From contig JAKBAA010000033.1 of NCBI GenBank assembly GCA_021809425.1, forward strand, positions 1 to 35,705: a stretch of DNA of 35,705 bases, given 5' to 3'. A program made the translations under genes and the position numbers. The stretch comes from Actinomycetes bacterium. Its GTDB lineage: Bacteria; Actinomycetota; Acidimicrobiia; Acidimicrobiales; Bog-793. The notes below the pieces were generated by a model that worked only from the letters and a program-made list of their open reading frames with translations, ran no database searches and was not told the origin of the DNA. This document shows, one piece after another, positions 1 through 8,082 of this stretch; position 1 is the stretch's first letter, and every line of letters begins with the position of its first letter.

Positions 1-784
1 AGGTGGCGGCGACGGCCGACGTGGCCGGGGCGGCCGTCGGCACGGGCGGCTGGGCGGCGGCCGCCCGGGCGAGCGAGGCGGCTGCGGCGGCGGCGGCCTG
101 CTGCTGGGCGACCTCCTGCGCCGCCACGGCGGCGGCGAGCTGTCCGGTGACGCTGGCCTCGGTGGCCTGCAGCTGGGCGGCGAGGCGCCGGGCGGCGGTC
201 CGCGAGGCGTTGATGGTGTCGGCCGCCTGCACGGCCCGTTGCTCGGCCCGGTGCAGGGTGGCTGCCCGGACCGTCAGGTGGTGCTCGGCGTCGTCGAGGA
301 GCGTGACCGTCTGCTGCAGGGTGCCCGAGGCGGCCGAGAGGTAGGTCTGCTGCAGCGGGAGGGCGTCGGGGTTTCCCGAGAGGGGCATGCCGCCGTCGCC
401 GGCGGTGACGTAGGCGGTGATGGCGGCGCTGCGTAGGGCGGTGCGGTCGGATGCGACGCGCCGCTCGGCCCCGGCGAGGCCGAGGCGCTCGAGGCGGATC
501 TTGCCGGCGAGCACTCCGGCGCGCATGCCGGCCTGGTCGTACTCCTCGGAGAGGATCTGCAGCTTGACCTGCAGGGCATCGATCTGGCGGGCGATGGCGG
601 CGGCCCGGGAGCGCAGGGTGGCGACCGGGGCGGCCTGGGCGCCGCCACCGGACGCGAGGGGGAGGCCGCCGGCCAGCCCGGCCAGGGCCGCGGCCAGCAG
701 GGCTGCGGTCCGTCGCCAGGTGCGCCGGGTGCGCCGGGCGAGCCGGAGCGGCGCGGCGGCGCGTGCCTGCGCGAGATGCCTCAC
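1..784 (-). CDS. Exported coiled-coil protein, N-terminal part (runs off the left edge)
   Basis: The reverse strand reads open from a GTG at 784 to the window edge, giving at least 261 residues with no stop. An Arg-rich N-terminus ([10 protein letters not shown]) is followed by an Ala/Leu core and a signal-peptidase-like site (GGGAQA/AP near residue 41), so it is probably Sec-exported. The rest is strongly helical: heptad-like stretches such as [19 protein letters not shown], a Gln/Ala-rich run ([17 protein letters not shown]), and then a Pro/Ala-rich linker at the edge. This layout is known from the N-terminal coiled-coil domains of actinobacterial NlpC/P60 peptidoglycan hydrolases (RipA/RipC, PcsB-like), but the catalytic part would lie outside the window, so enzyme function is inference. 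The start is uncertain; no clear ribosome binding site is visible. It is divergent from fumC, with a 143-bp spacer. Confidence 0.7.
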   Translation of the reverse strand, partial: MRHLAQARAAAPLRLARRTRRTWRRTAALLAAALAGLAGGLPLASGGGAQAAPVATLRSRAAAIARQIDALQVKLQILSEEYDQAGMRAGVLAGKIRLERLGLAGAERRVASDRTALRSAAITAYVTAGDGGMPLSGNPDALPLQQTYLSAASGTLQQTVTLLDDAEHHLTVRAATLHRAEQRAVQAADTINASRTAARRLAAQLQATEASVTGQLAAAVAAQEVAQQQAAAAAAASLARAAAAQPPVPTAAPATSAVAAT

Positions 785-927
785 GAGACCGGCAACGTAT
801 CGGCGCCGTGCCTGCTGGTGCAAGGCTCGTGCGTTGGCTCGTCGCCGGGGGGCGCCACTACGCTCCGGCGCGAGGACGTCCCCGCCCACCCGGCGCGGCG
901 GGAGCGAGTGGGCGGAAGGGGGCCGGC

Positions 928-2328
928 GTGGCGGCAGGCGGTGAGGCGCAGGCGTACCGGATCGAGCACGACTCGATGGGCGACGTGCAGGTGCCGGCGG
1001 CGGCGCTGTGGGGGGCCCAGACCCAGCGGGCCGTCGAGAACTTCCCGATCTCGGGCCAGCGGGTGGAGGCGGCGCTCGTGCAGGCGCTCGCCCGCATCAA
1101 GGGGGCGGCGGCCCGGGTGAACGCCCGGCTCGGGGTCGTCGACGGCGAGGTCGGCGAGGCGATCGCCGCCGTGGCCGACGAGGTGGCCGGCGGCGCCCAT
1201 GCGGAGGCCTTCCCGATCGACGTGTTCCAGACGGGGTCGGGGACGTCGACGAACATGAACGTGAACGAGGTGCTCGCCCGCCTCGCGAGCGAGCGGCTCG
1301 GCCGGCCGGTGCGGCCGAACGACGACGTGAACGCCTCGCAGTCGTCGAACGACACGTTCCCGTCCGCCATCCACCTGGCGGCGGTGACCGAGATCACCGG
1401 CCGGCTGCTGCCGGCGCTGGCCCACCTGGCCGGTGCCCTGCGCGAGCGGTCGACGGCGTTCGCCGAGGTGGTCAAGTCGGGCCGCACGCACCTGATGGAC
1501 GCCACGCCGGTGACCCTCGGCCAGGAGCTGGGCGGGTACGCAGCGGCCGTCGAGCACGGCATGGAGCGCCTCGAGGGATGCCTCGCCCGTGCCGGCGAGC
1601 TGCCGCTCGGAGGGACGGCGGTCGGCACCGGGCTCAACGCGCCGGCGGGGTTCGCCGCCGAGGTGATCGCCGCGCTGGCGGCGGCGACCGGTCTGCCGCT
1701 ACGGGAGGCCCGGGACCACTTCGAGGCGCAGGGGGCCCGCGACGCGTTGGTGGAGGCGTCGGGGATGCTGCGGACGGTGGCGCTGTCGCTGTACAAGATC
1801 GCCAACGACCTGCGTTGGATGTCGTCCGGCCCCCGGTGCGGCCTGGGCGAGCTGCACCTGCCCGACCTGCAGCCGGGCTCGTCGATCATGCCGGGCAAGG
1901 TCAACCCGGTGGTTCCCGAGGCGGTGTGCCAGGTGGTGGCCCAGGTGGTCGGGAACGACGCCGCCGTGGCGTTCGGGGGGTCGGCCGGCAACTTCGAGCT
2001 GAACGTGATGCTCCCGGTCATCGGGCGCAACCTCCTCGAGTCGATCCGGCTGCTCGGCTCGGTGTCCCGGGCGCTCGCCGACAAGTGCGTGGCCGGCATC
2101 GAGGCCGACGTCGAGCGGTGCCGCACCTACGCCTTGTCGTCACCGTCGATCGTGACGTCGCTCAACCCGTACATCGGCTACGAGCAGGCGGCGAAGGTCG
2201 TGAAGAAGGCGATCGCCGAGCAGAAGGACCTGCGGGCCGTCGTGCTCGAGCTGGGCCTGCTCGGCGAGGAGGAGCTGGACCGGGCGCTCGACGTGCTGGC
2301 GATGACGAGGGGCGGCATCGTCGGCTGA
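928..2328 (+). CDS. fumC: Class II fumarate hydratase (fumarase C)
   Basis: Interconverts fumarate and L-malate in the TCA cycle; iron-free, cytoplasmic homotetramer. The 466 residues match the usual family length. The fumarase/aspartase signature [11 protein letters not shown] is at residues 317-327 and carries the catalytic Ser loop. The motif [14 protein letters not shown] lies near 100, [11 protein letters not shown] near 135, and the active-site His in GRTHLMD is residue 188, the same number as in E. coli FumC. The GTG at 928 is preceded by a purine-rich GGAAGGGGG. The open frame continues upstream to 763, but that extension has no conserved fumarase sequence. A class II rather than aspartase assignment rests on overall motif similarity. 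The downstream gene starts 18 bp later and may be cotranscribed. Confidence 0.95.
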   Translation: MAAGGEAQAYRIEHDSMGDVQVPAAALWGAQTQRAVENFPISGQRVEAALVQALARIKGAAARVNARLGVVDGEVGEAIAAVADEVAGGAHAEAFPIDVFQTGSGTSTNMNVNEVLARLASERLGRPVRPNDDVNASQSSNDTFPSAIHLAAVTEITGRLLPALAHLAGALRERSTAFAEVVKSGRTHLMDATPVTLGQELGGYAAAVEHGMERLEGCLARAGELPLGGTAVGTGLNAPAGFAAEVIAALAAATGLPLREARDHFEAQGARDALVEASGMLRTVALSLYKIANDLRWMSSGPRCGLGELHLPDLQPGSSIMPGKVNPVVPEAVCQVVAQVVGNDAAVAFGGSAGNFELNVMLPVIGRNLLESIRLLGSVSRALADKCVAGIEADVERCRTYALSSPSIVTSLNPYIGYEQAAKVVKKAIAEQKDLRAVVLELGLLGEEELDRALDVLAMTRGGIVG

Positions 2329-2346
2329 GGCGGGTAGCGTCCCGCT

Positions 2347-3132
2347 GTGCACCCGATCGAGCGGCTCCGCTTCGTCGCCCGCAGCACCGGAGCCCCGCCG
2401 GCAGAGCTGGCTTTCGAGGCCGCCGAGGCGCTCGCGTCGCTGGCCCGAGAGCCGCGGGCCCTCGTCCCGGCCTGCCGGCGCCTGCTCGAGGCGCAGCCCC
2501 ACAACGCTCCTCTCTGGTGGGTCTCGGCGCACGTGCTGGCGGCGGTCGATCCGGAGGGGGTGGCGCAGGAGTGCGCCCGCAGGCTCCTCGGCGACCTGAC
2601 CCCGCTCGAGCTCACCTACGCCCTGCCGGCGGGGGCTCGTGTGGCGATCGAGGCGGCGGCATCGGCGCTCGCCGGGCTCGCCGAGCGGCCGGATCTCGAG
2701 CTGCGCCTCGTCGGCGGACCGCTCGAGCTGCGCGCCGGCCTGGCAGAGCTGGCGGGGGGGATCGGGGGAGGCCCGCCCGGTGTCGGCCATCGACCGGACG
2801 AGGTGGAGGCGGCGCTCCTCGGCGCCGGTCTCGTCGTCGTCGAGGCCGAGGCGGCCTCGAGCCGTGAGATGCTCCTGCGCCCGGTCGGGGCCGACCTGGC
2901 ACGGGCGGCGGCGGCGGCGGGCATCGCGCGGTGGGTCGTCGTGGGGACCGGTCGTGTGCTGCCGGAGCCACTGTTCGCTCGCTGCGTCGCCGGCTCCCCG
3001 GGTCTCGTGGTCGAGGTGGCACTCGCGACCCAGGTGGTGGGCCCGAACGGCCGGGTCGACCCCTCGGCGGGCCTCGACCCGGGCGACTGCCCGGTGCCCG
3101 GGTCGCTCAGCGTCGCGCCGCGACGCCGCTGA
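2347..3132 (+). CDS. Unknown protein, possible eIF2B/MtnA-like fold
   Basis: A 261-residue, Ala/Leu/Glu-rich cytoplasmic protein with no signal peptide or membrane segment. The N-terminal half is predicted helical (AELAFEAAEALASLAREPRA). The C-terminal half has alternating hydrophobic strands and helices around LLGAGLVVVEAEAASSREML and AAAAAGIARWVVVGTGRVLP. That pattern resembles the Rossmann-like C-terminal domain of eIF2B alpha/beta/delta and MtnA-type proteins, where a 'VGADAV...VNKVGT' strand-loop precedes a helix and a 'VPVYV' strand. The resemblance is weak and is inference only. It starts with GTG 18 bp after fumC. Its last 26 bp overlap the 3' end of the convergent permease gene, leaving no room for a terminator between them. 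Codon third positions are strongly G/C, which supports a real gene. Confidence 0.7.
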   Translation: MHPIERLRFVARSTGAPPAELAFEAAEALASLAREPRALVPACRRLLEAQPHNAPLWWVSAHVLAAVDPEGVAQECARRLLGDLTPLELTYALPAGARVAIEAAASALAGLAERPDLELRLVGGPLELRAGLAELAGGIGGGPPGVGHRPDEVEAALLGAGLVVVEAEAASSREMLLRPVGADLARAAAAAGIARWVVVGTGRVLPEPLFARCVAGSPGLVVEVALATQVVGPNGRVDPSAGLDPGDCPVPGSLSVAPRRR

Positions 3133-4135
3133 GGCGACGAGCTGCCCTGGCCGGGGCGGCAAGGGCGCGGAGCCGCCGCACGGCGAACGGCCAGAGTCCC
3201 TCGGGGAAGAACCGGACGATGGCAAGGAGCAGGCCGCCCTCCAGGAAGAGGCTGAGGGTCGGGTAGGTGGCGAGCTCGGTGCTGATGCCGTAGTAGATGG
3301 CGAGGGCGCCCACGACCGGGCCGAGGACGGAGCCCATCCCGCCGATGATGACCATGACGAGCGCCTCGATGGTCCAGGTCATGCCGAACATGTCGCTCGG
3401 GACGAAGTTGATCTGGGTGAGCGCGAAGAGCCCGCCGGCAAGACCGGTGAGCATGCCGCTCAGCACGAGGACGAGGAGCCGGTAGCGAACGACGTCGACC
3501 CCGAGGAGCTCGGCACCGAGCTCGCTCTCCCGCAAGGCGAGGAGCCGCAGGCCGAAGATGCTCCAGCGCAGGACGACCGTCACGGCGACGGCCAGGAAGG
3601 CGACGACGAGGCCGATCGAGTAGAGGGTGCCGAGCGTCGGCACGGCACCGACGGCGATCGAGATGCCCGAGGAGCCCCCTGCGAAGCCCCAGTTGTTCAC
3701 CCACGCCTCGAGGGCGAGGCCGGCGGCGAGCGTGCCGACGGCGAAGTAGTCGCCGTGGAGGCGAAGGAGGGGAACGGCGAGGACCGCGCTGAGGACGCCC
3801 GCAGCTGCGCTTGCGACGAGCAGCCCGGGGAGCCAGGACCATCCGAGATGGTTCATGGCGAGCGCCATCGAGTACGCCCCGGTCCCGACGAAGGCGCCGA
3901 CGCCGAGGGACATCTGCCCGCTCAGGCCACCGAGGATGTTCCACGCCTCGGCCAGGGCGACGTAGGCGAAGAGCGTGACGCCGACGTTCAGGAGCGCCGG
4001 CGAGAGGAGGCGCTCGGCGCCGAGCCCGACGACGGCGACGACGGCGAGCGCCCCGACGGCGACGGGGACCCGCCGTCGAGCGAGCGGATCGAGCTCGGCG
4101 GCGCCCGTCACGACGTGGGCCGTTGCCGTGGCCAT
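3107..4135 (-). CDS. livM: LIV-type ABC transporter inner-membrane permease, LivM family
   Basis: Second permease subunit of a hydrophobic-amino-acid (HAAT/LIV-I) type importer; 342 residues with about nine or ten hydrophobic segments. Recognisable LivM features are SGQMSLGVGAFVGTGAY near residue 80, LRLHGDYFAVGTLA near 135, and the cytoplasmic EAA-like loop LRESELGAELLGVDVVRYRLL near 215. That loop contacts the ATPase. It is followed by GMLTGLAGGLFAL and IIGGMGSVLGPVVGA. The ATG at 4135 lies 1 bp after the livH stop, so the two are translationally coupled. The gene ends inside the 3' end of the convergent unknown gene. Substrate cannot be read from sequence: members carry branched-chain amino acids, urea, amides, and aromatic or short dicarboxylic acids. 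Confidence 0.9.
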   Translation of the reverse strand: MATATAHVVTGAAELDPLARRRVPVAVGALAVVAVVGLGAERLLSPALLNVGVTLFAYVALAEAWNILGGLSGQMSLGVGAFVGTGAYSMALAMNHLGWSWLPGLLVASAAAGVLSAVLAVPLLRLHGDYFAVGTLAAGLALEAWVNNWGFAGGSSGISIAVGAVPTLGTLYSIGLVVAFLAVAVTVVLRWSIFGLRLLALRESELGAELLGVDVVRYRLLVLVLSGMLTGLAGGLFALTQINFVPSDMFGMTWTIEALVMVIIGGMGSVLGPVVGALAIYYGISTELATYPTLSLFLEGGLLLAIVRFFPEGLWPFAVRRLRALAAPARAARRLSGVAARR

Positions 4136-4136
4136 C

Positions 4137-4997
4137 TCAGAGCGCCCCCCGCCCGAGCAGGCCGGTCGGTCGCACGACGAGCACGAGGAAGAAGAGGAGG
4201 TAGACGGTGAAGTCGCTGTAACCACCACCGAAGAGCCCGACCGAGAGCGCCTGGACGAGGCCGACGGCGAGGCCGGCGACGAGCGTGCCCGTGAGGTTGC
4301 CGACGCCGCCGACGACGACGACCGCCACGGCGATGAGCAGCAGCGAGGTGTCGCTGGTCGGTGTGAAGCTGCTCGCCACGCCGTAGAGCACGCCCGCGAC
4401 CGCGGCGAGCGCCGCGGCGAGGGCGACCGCAACGGCGAACACCTGGCGCACGTCGATGCCCATGAGCTCGGCCGTCGCCGGGTCGCTCGCTGCCGCACGC
4501 AGGACCGAGCCGGCACGGGTCCTCGAGATCCCGAGGGCGAGGACGGCGGTGAGGGCGACGGCGACGGCCGTCGCCACGACGAGCACCGCCTCGAGGGTCG
4601 TCCCTCCGATGCGGATGCTCGCCGTGGCGAGCGAGCTCGACAGGCTCTGCCCGTTCGAGGTGAACCCAGAGGCGAAGGCGGCCTCGCCGAGCACGGCAAG
4701 GCCGAAGGTGCCGACGATGCCCGCCTCGGTTCCCTTGAGGAGCAGGTTGGTCAGGACCAGCCGCTGCAGGCCGTAGCCGAAGCAGGCCGCGACGACGACC
4801 ACGACGGGCAGCGCTGCGAACGGTCCCAGGTGGACGAGCTGGGTGAGCTCGAGCGCACCGTAGGAGGCCCCGACGACGAGGACGCCGTGGGCCAGGTTGA
4901 TGAGGCGGAGCACGCCGAAGACGAGCGAGAGGCCGAGCGCGACGAGGGCGTAGAGACCGCCCATCAAGAGCCCGTTCAGGATGGTCGTGGCGTTCAT
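4137..4997 (-). CDS. livH: LIV-type ABC transporter inner-membrane permease, LivH family
   Basis: First permease subunit of the importer; 286 residues, mostly hydrophobic. The start NGLLMGGLYALVALGLSLVFG is typical of LivH, as are RLINLAHGVLVVGASY near residue 35 and the EAA-type cytoplasmic loop AAASDPATAELMGIDVRQVFAVA near 185-210. GVGNLTGTLVAG then matches the usual 'GGxGsxxGa' element, and the C-terminus ends VLVVRPTGLLGRGAL, close to the family's 'RPxGLFG' ending. It lies 37 bp downstream of the binding-protein gene and 1 bp upstream of livM. The order ATPase, binding protein, livH, livM on one strand supports one transport operon. The substrate is not determined. Confidence 0.92.
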   Translation of the reverse strand: MNATTILNGLLMGGLYALVALGLSLVFGVLRLINLAHGVLVVGASYGALELTQLVHLGPFAALPVVVVVAACFGYGLQRLVLTNLLLKGTEAGIVGTFGLAVLGEAAFASGFTSNGQSLSSSLATASIRIGGTTLEAVLVVATAVAVALTAVLALGISRTRAGSVLRAAASDPATAELMGIDVRQVFAVAVALAAALAAVAGVLYGVASSFTPTSDTSLLLIAVAVVVVGGVGNLTGTLVAGLAVGLVQALSVGLFGGGYSDFTVYLLFFLVLVVRPTGLLGRGAL

Positions 4998-5034
4998 CGC
5001 CGTGCCCCTCGCCCGCCGCCGCGCCGGCCCTGGC

Positions 5035-6252
5035 CTACTTGAGCCCTGCCATCGGGCACTCCAGGTGCGCCCCGGCCACGGACGGGTAGACCTGGACGGC
5101 CTTCTTGCCCTGCCACTGGCCGACGGCGTAGTTGAGGACGGCCGTGTGGTTCTTCGCGAAGCGGACGTGGCCGACGACCAGCGTGGCGTTCGTGGCTCGG
5201 ATGGCCGCGTTCACCTTGGCGGCGGCCGTCGTGCCCGCTGCGCTGATGGCGTTCAGGAGGACCTGGGCAGCGCCGTAGTCGGGGACGGCCGAGGCGAGGT
5301 CGACGAGGCCGAGCCGCTTGCCGAGCGTCGCCTCGACGTGGGCGGTCCCGGGATTCTTCCAGGCGGGTGACCAGGTGAGCTCCATACCGGTGCCCTCCGA
5401 GAGCGAGCCGAGCGCCTGGACCCAGCTCTGAGCGTTCGACGCCTTGGCGATGATCACCACCCGCGGCGCGAAGCCGAGCGCCTTCATCTGCTTGAGCAGT
5501 GTCACCCCCGCCGGCAGGATCATCTGGCCGACGACGATCTGAGCGCCCGCCGCCTTCGCCTTGGTGACGAACGAGGTGAAGTCGGTGGTGCTCACCGGGA
5601 AGGTGTAGTCACCGACGACCCGGTCGCCCGCCTTGGCAAGGGCGGCCAGGTAGAGCGGGCGCTGGAACACGCCGTCTTGCTCCGTGTCGGTGAACAGCGC
5701 CACCTTCTTGTTCGTCGAGCACAGGTTGACGTAGTGGGAGACCGCCACGGCCTGGTCTTGCTCCTTGAAGAACAGGTCCCATGCGTAGTTCCAGCCCGCC
5801 TTGTTGCCAGCGGCGAAGGCATCGACGGGGCTGTTCGTCGTGACGAACGGGACGCGCAGCACTTCGGCGGCGAGCGCCTCGGGGATGGCGATGGGTGGCG
5901 TCGCCCCACCGAGGAGGGCGACGGCGCCGTCCTTCAGGACGAGGCTGCGTGCCTGCTGGCTGGCGGTCGTGGAGTCGCTGGCATTGTCCAGCACGACGAG
6001 ATGGACGAGATGCCGCACGCCGTGCACCTTGAGGCCGCCGGCGGCGTTGACGTCGTTGACGGCCTGGGTGTAGCCGGCCTCCTGGTCGCTGCCGAGACCC
6101 CCGAGCGGCCCGGTGAGCGGCAGGCTCGCACCGATCGTGATGGTCGAGCCGGTCGCCCCGCTGACGCTCGGGACCGCGCCGACGGCCCCGAGCGCCGCCG
6201 CGCCGATCGACCCCGCCAACAGGAGTCGACCTGCTCTCCTCGTTCGTGCCAT
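5035..6252 (-). CDS. LIV-type ABC transporter periplasmic substrate-binding protein
   Basis: Extracytoplasmic receptor of the importer; 405 residues. The N-terminus MARTRRAGRLLLAGSIGAAA followed by a hydrophobic core and a VSGATG region is a secretion signal. No lipobox Cys follows it, so anchoring is unclear. The mature part opens with ITIGASLPLTGPLGGLGSDQ, a standard Peripla_BP_6 opening. AVNDVNAAGGL, LLGGATPPIAIPEA and VPFVTTNSPV follow in family order. Two Cys (LCSTNKK near 190 and LECPMAG at the end) could form a disulfide. The ATG at 6252 is chosen because AAGGTGAGG precedes it and the signal peptide begins there; the open frame runs further upstream without conservation. Ligand class is unknown; the shared operator upstream hints at an organic acid. 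Confidence 0.92.
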   Translation of the reverse strand: MARTRRAGRLLLAGSIGAAALGAVGAVPSVSGATGSTITIGASLPLTGPLGGLGSDQEAGYTQAVNDVNAAGGLKVHGVRHLVHLVVLDNASDSTTASQQARSLVLKDGAVALLGGATPPIAIPEALAAEVLRVPFVTTNSPVDAFAAGNKAGWNYAWDLFFKEQDQAVAVSHYVNLCSTNKKVALFTDTEQDGVFQRPLYLAALAKAGDRVVGDYTFPVSTTDFTSFVTKAKAAGAQIVVGQMILPAGVTLLKQMKALGFAPRVVIIAKASNAQSWVQALGSLSEGTGMELTWSPAWKNPGTAHVEATLGKRLGLVDLASAVPDYGAAQVLLNAISAAGTTAAAKVNAAIRATNATLVVGHVRFAKNHTAVLNYAVGQWQGKKAVQVYPSVAGAHLECPMAGLK

Positions 6253-6304
6253 GGTTGTGACCTCACCTTCTTGCTTGCCGATCGGGATCGTCGGGCCGTC
6301 GCGC

Positions 6305-7891
6305 TCAGGAGCCGCCGTGCGAGGTCGCGACGACCTGTCCCGGGGGTGGCTCCGCCGGTGGGACTGCGCCGGCCCCGGGCGCTGCGAAGTAGCGGTCGGC
6401 CAGGAACGCCTCGTCGAGGAGCGGATCGGGCGATCCGGCATAGGTGACGCGACCGCGGTGGAGGACGTAGGCGCTGCCTGAGATGGCCAGGCTCCGATGC
6501 GTGTTCTGCTCGATCAGCAGGAGGGCGATGCCGTGGCGCTGCACCTCGAGGAGCGTCTCGTACAGGGAATCGACGATGGCCGGAGCGAGCCCCAGCGAGA
6601 GCTCGTCGCAGACGAGCAGGGACGGCTCGGCCATGAGGGCGCGACCGATGGCGAGCATCTGCTGCTCACCGCCGGACAGCATGCCGGCGCGTCGGCCGGC
6701 GAGCCGGCGAAGGGCCGGAAGGACCTCGAGGACCCAGTCGAGGCGATCGGCCCGCCGGGCCCTGCTGGCTCGCCGGGGAGAACCGAGGAGGAGGTTCTCG
6801 CGGACGGTGTGCTCGGAGAAGATGCGCCGACCTTCGGGGCTGTGCGCGATGCCGAGCCTGGCCCGCTCGTGGGCGGCGAGCGTCGTCACGGGGCGGTCGC
6901 GCCAGAGGATGCGTCCGGCGCGCGCCGGGACGTGGCCGCTGATGGCGCGGGCGAGCGTGGACTTTCCGGCGCCGTTCGCCCCGAGGACGCTGACGATCTG
7001 CCCCTCGCCGATCGCGCAGCTGACGTCCGAGAGGGCCACGAGCGAGCCGTAGCCGGCCGTGAGCCCGTCGATCGAGAGCAGAGGGGCGGCGCGTGGCGTC
7101 GGAGCCGGCGCCGCCGGCCGGGGAGCGCCTTCTGTGGTGGATCCGAGGTAGATCTTGCGCACGTGGGGGTCGGAAGCGACCTCGCCAGGGGTGCCGTCTG
7201 CGATCAGCCGCCCCCAGTCGAGCACGACCACCCGGTCGACGACCTCCTCGATGACGCGCTGCACGTGCTCGACGATGACGAGGCTGCGGCCGCTCGCGTG
7301 GATCGCGCGGATCAGCTCGATGGCCGCCGTCAGCTCCTTGCCGACGAGGCCGGCCGCGACCTCGTCGAGGAGCAGGGTGCGTGCCCCGCTCGCGAGCACT
7401 CGCCCGAGCTCGAGCCGCTTCAGGTCGAGCAGGCCGAGCTGCCCCGCCGGCGTGCGGGCGAGGGCGTCGAGCTGGCAGGCGGCGAGCACCTCGCCGACGG
7501 CGCCCTTCTGCGAGGATCGACGACCGGCTCGCGAGGCGGTTGCCGCCACGCGCAGGTTCTCCTCGACGGTCAGCGCCCGAAACGGGCAAGGGATCTGGTT
7601 CGCCAGGCCGACCCCGAGCCGGTTCACGTCGTGTGGCGGCAGCTGGCGGAGGGACCGGTCGCCGTAGCAGATGGTGCCGCTGCTCGGCTGGAGCACTCCG
7701 GCGACGAGCCGAAGCAGCGTCGACTTGCCGGCGCCGTTCGGTCCGATGACGCCGACCGCTTCGCCGGGCGCGACCGCGAGCGACAGATCGTCCGTGGCGA
7801 CCACCCCGCCGAAGCGCCTGGTGACGTGCTCGAGGACGAGCGCCTCCGAGGTCGCCGGCGCCAAGGTGGCCAGGCGGTCGCCGCCCGTCAC
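6305..7891 (-). CDS. Fused LivG-LivF ABC transporter ATPase
   Basis: One polypeptide (528 residues from GTG 7891) carries both ATPase halves that are normally separate. The LivG-like half spans about residues 16-250: Walker A GPNGAGKST at 50-58, and Walker B LLLDEVAAGL at 173-182, with the usual Pro after the Glu replaced by Val. The signature region reads LGLLDLKRLELGR instead of LSxGQxR. A Pro/Ala linker covers about 255-270. The LivF-like half spans about 271-502: GANGAGKST at 304-312, LSGGEQQ at 405-411, and LLVCDELSLGLAP for Walker B. The signature variant in half one resembles a known LivG subtype, so this half need not be inactive. GTG 7948 is an alternative start giving 547 residues. 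It is the first gene of the transport operon; the shared palindrome lies just upstream. Confidence 0.9.
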   Translation of the reverse strand: MTGGDRLATLAPATSEALVLEHVTRRFGGVVATDDLSLAVAPGEAVGVIGPNGAGKSTLLRLVAGVLQPSSGTICYGDRSLRQLPPHDVNRLGVGLANQIPCPFRALTVEENLRVAATASRAGRRSSQKGAVGEVLAACQLDALARTPAGQLGLLDLKRLELGRVLASGARTLLLDEVAAGLVGKELTAAIELIRAIHASGRSLVIVEHVQRVIEEVVDRVVVLDWGRLIADGTPGEVASDPHVRKIYLGSTTEGAPRPAAPAPTPRAAPLLSIDGLTAGYGSLVALSDVSCAIGEGQIVSVLGANGAGKSTLARAISGHVPARAGRILWRDRPVTTLAAHERARLGIAHSPEGRRIFSEHTVRENLLLGSPRRASRARRADRLDWVLEVLPALRRLAGRRAGMLSGGEQQMLAIGRALMAEPSLLVCDELSLGLAPAIVDSLYETLLEVQRHGIALLLIEQNTHRSLAISGSAYVLHRGRVTYAGSPDPLLDEAFLADRYFAAPGAGAVPPAEPPPGQVVATSHGGS

Positions 7892-7967
7892 CCGTGCGTC
7901 CGCATCGCCGGTCGTGTGGAGACCCTCACGCGTGTCGCCCCCAACCACCGCGCCGTGCGCGGCACCC

Positions 7968-7992
7968 CCTACAGTCCCATATAACGGGATAT
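7968..7992. promoter_or_regulatory. Operator-like element A, shared with the 28-kb operon
   Basis: The core is GTCCCATATAACGGGATAT at 7974-7992. It contains an imperfect inverted repeat, TCCCA-N5-CGGGA. Extended 6 bp leftwards (CCTACA), 20 of 25 positions match the element at 27963-27987. It lies between the divergent ATPase gene (leftward) and the DUF885-like gene (rightward), in an AT-richer patch. It could act on either promoter; no convincing -35/-10 pair could be fixed for either direction here. Arms of TCC/GGA type are known in IclR-family operators, so the IclR protein at 27119-27922 is the favoured binder by inference. Confidence 0.6.
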
Positions 7993-8082
7993 AAGACCCT
8001 AAAATCAGGACCCATGCGCAGGGTACACAGTGGAGCCGCAGGCGTCCAGCCCTTGCTACGCCGAGTCGGTACCCTCGTCGTC

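Noticed and set aside
820-865. tRNA-like 3' end (GC-rich stem ending in GGGGGGCGCCAC) upstream of fumC
   Set aside because: No T-loop (GTTCRA), no anticodon arm and no cloverleaf can be folded.
7989-8005. Promoter for the DUF885-like gene using TATAAG at 7990-7995
   Set aside because: No acceptable -35 sequence lies 16-18 bp upstream, so the direction of transcription from this region was left open.
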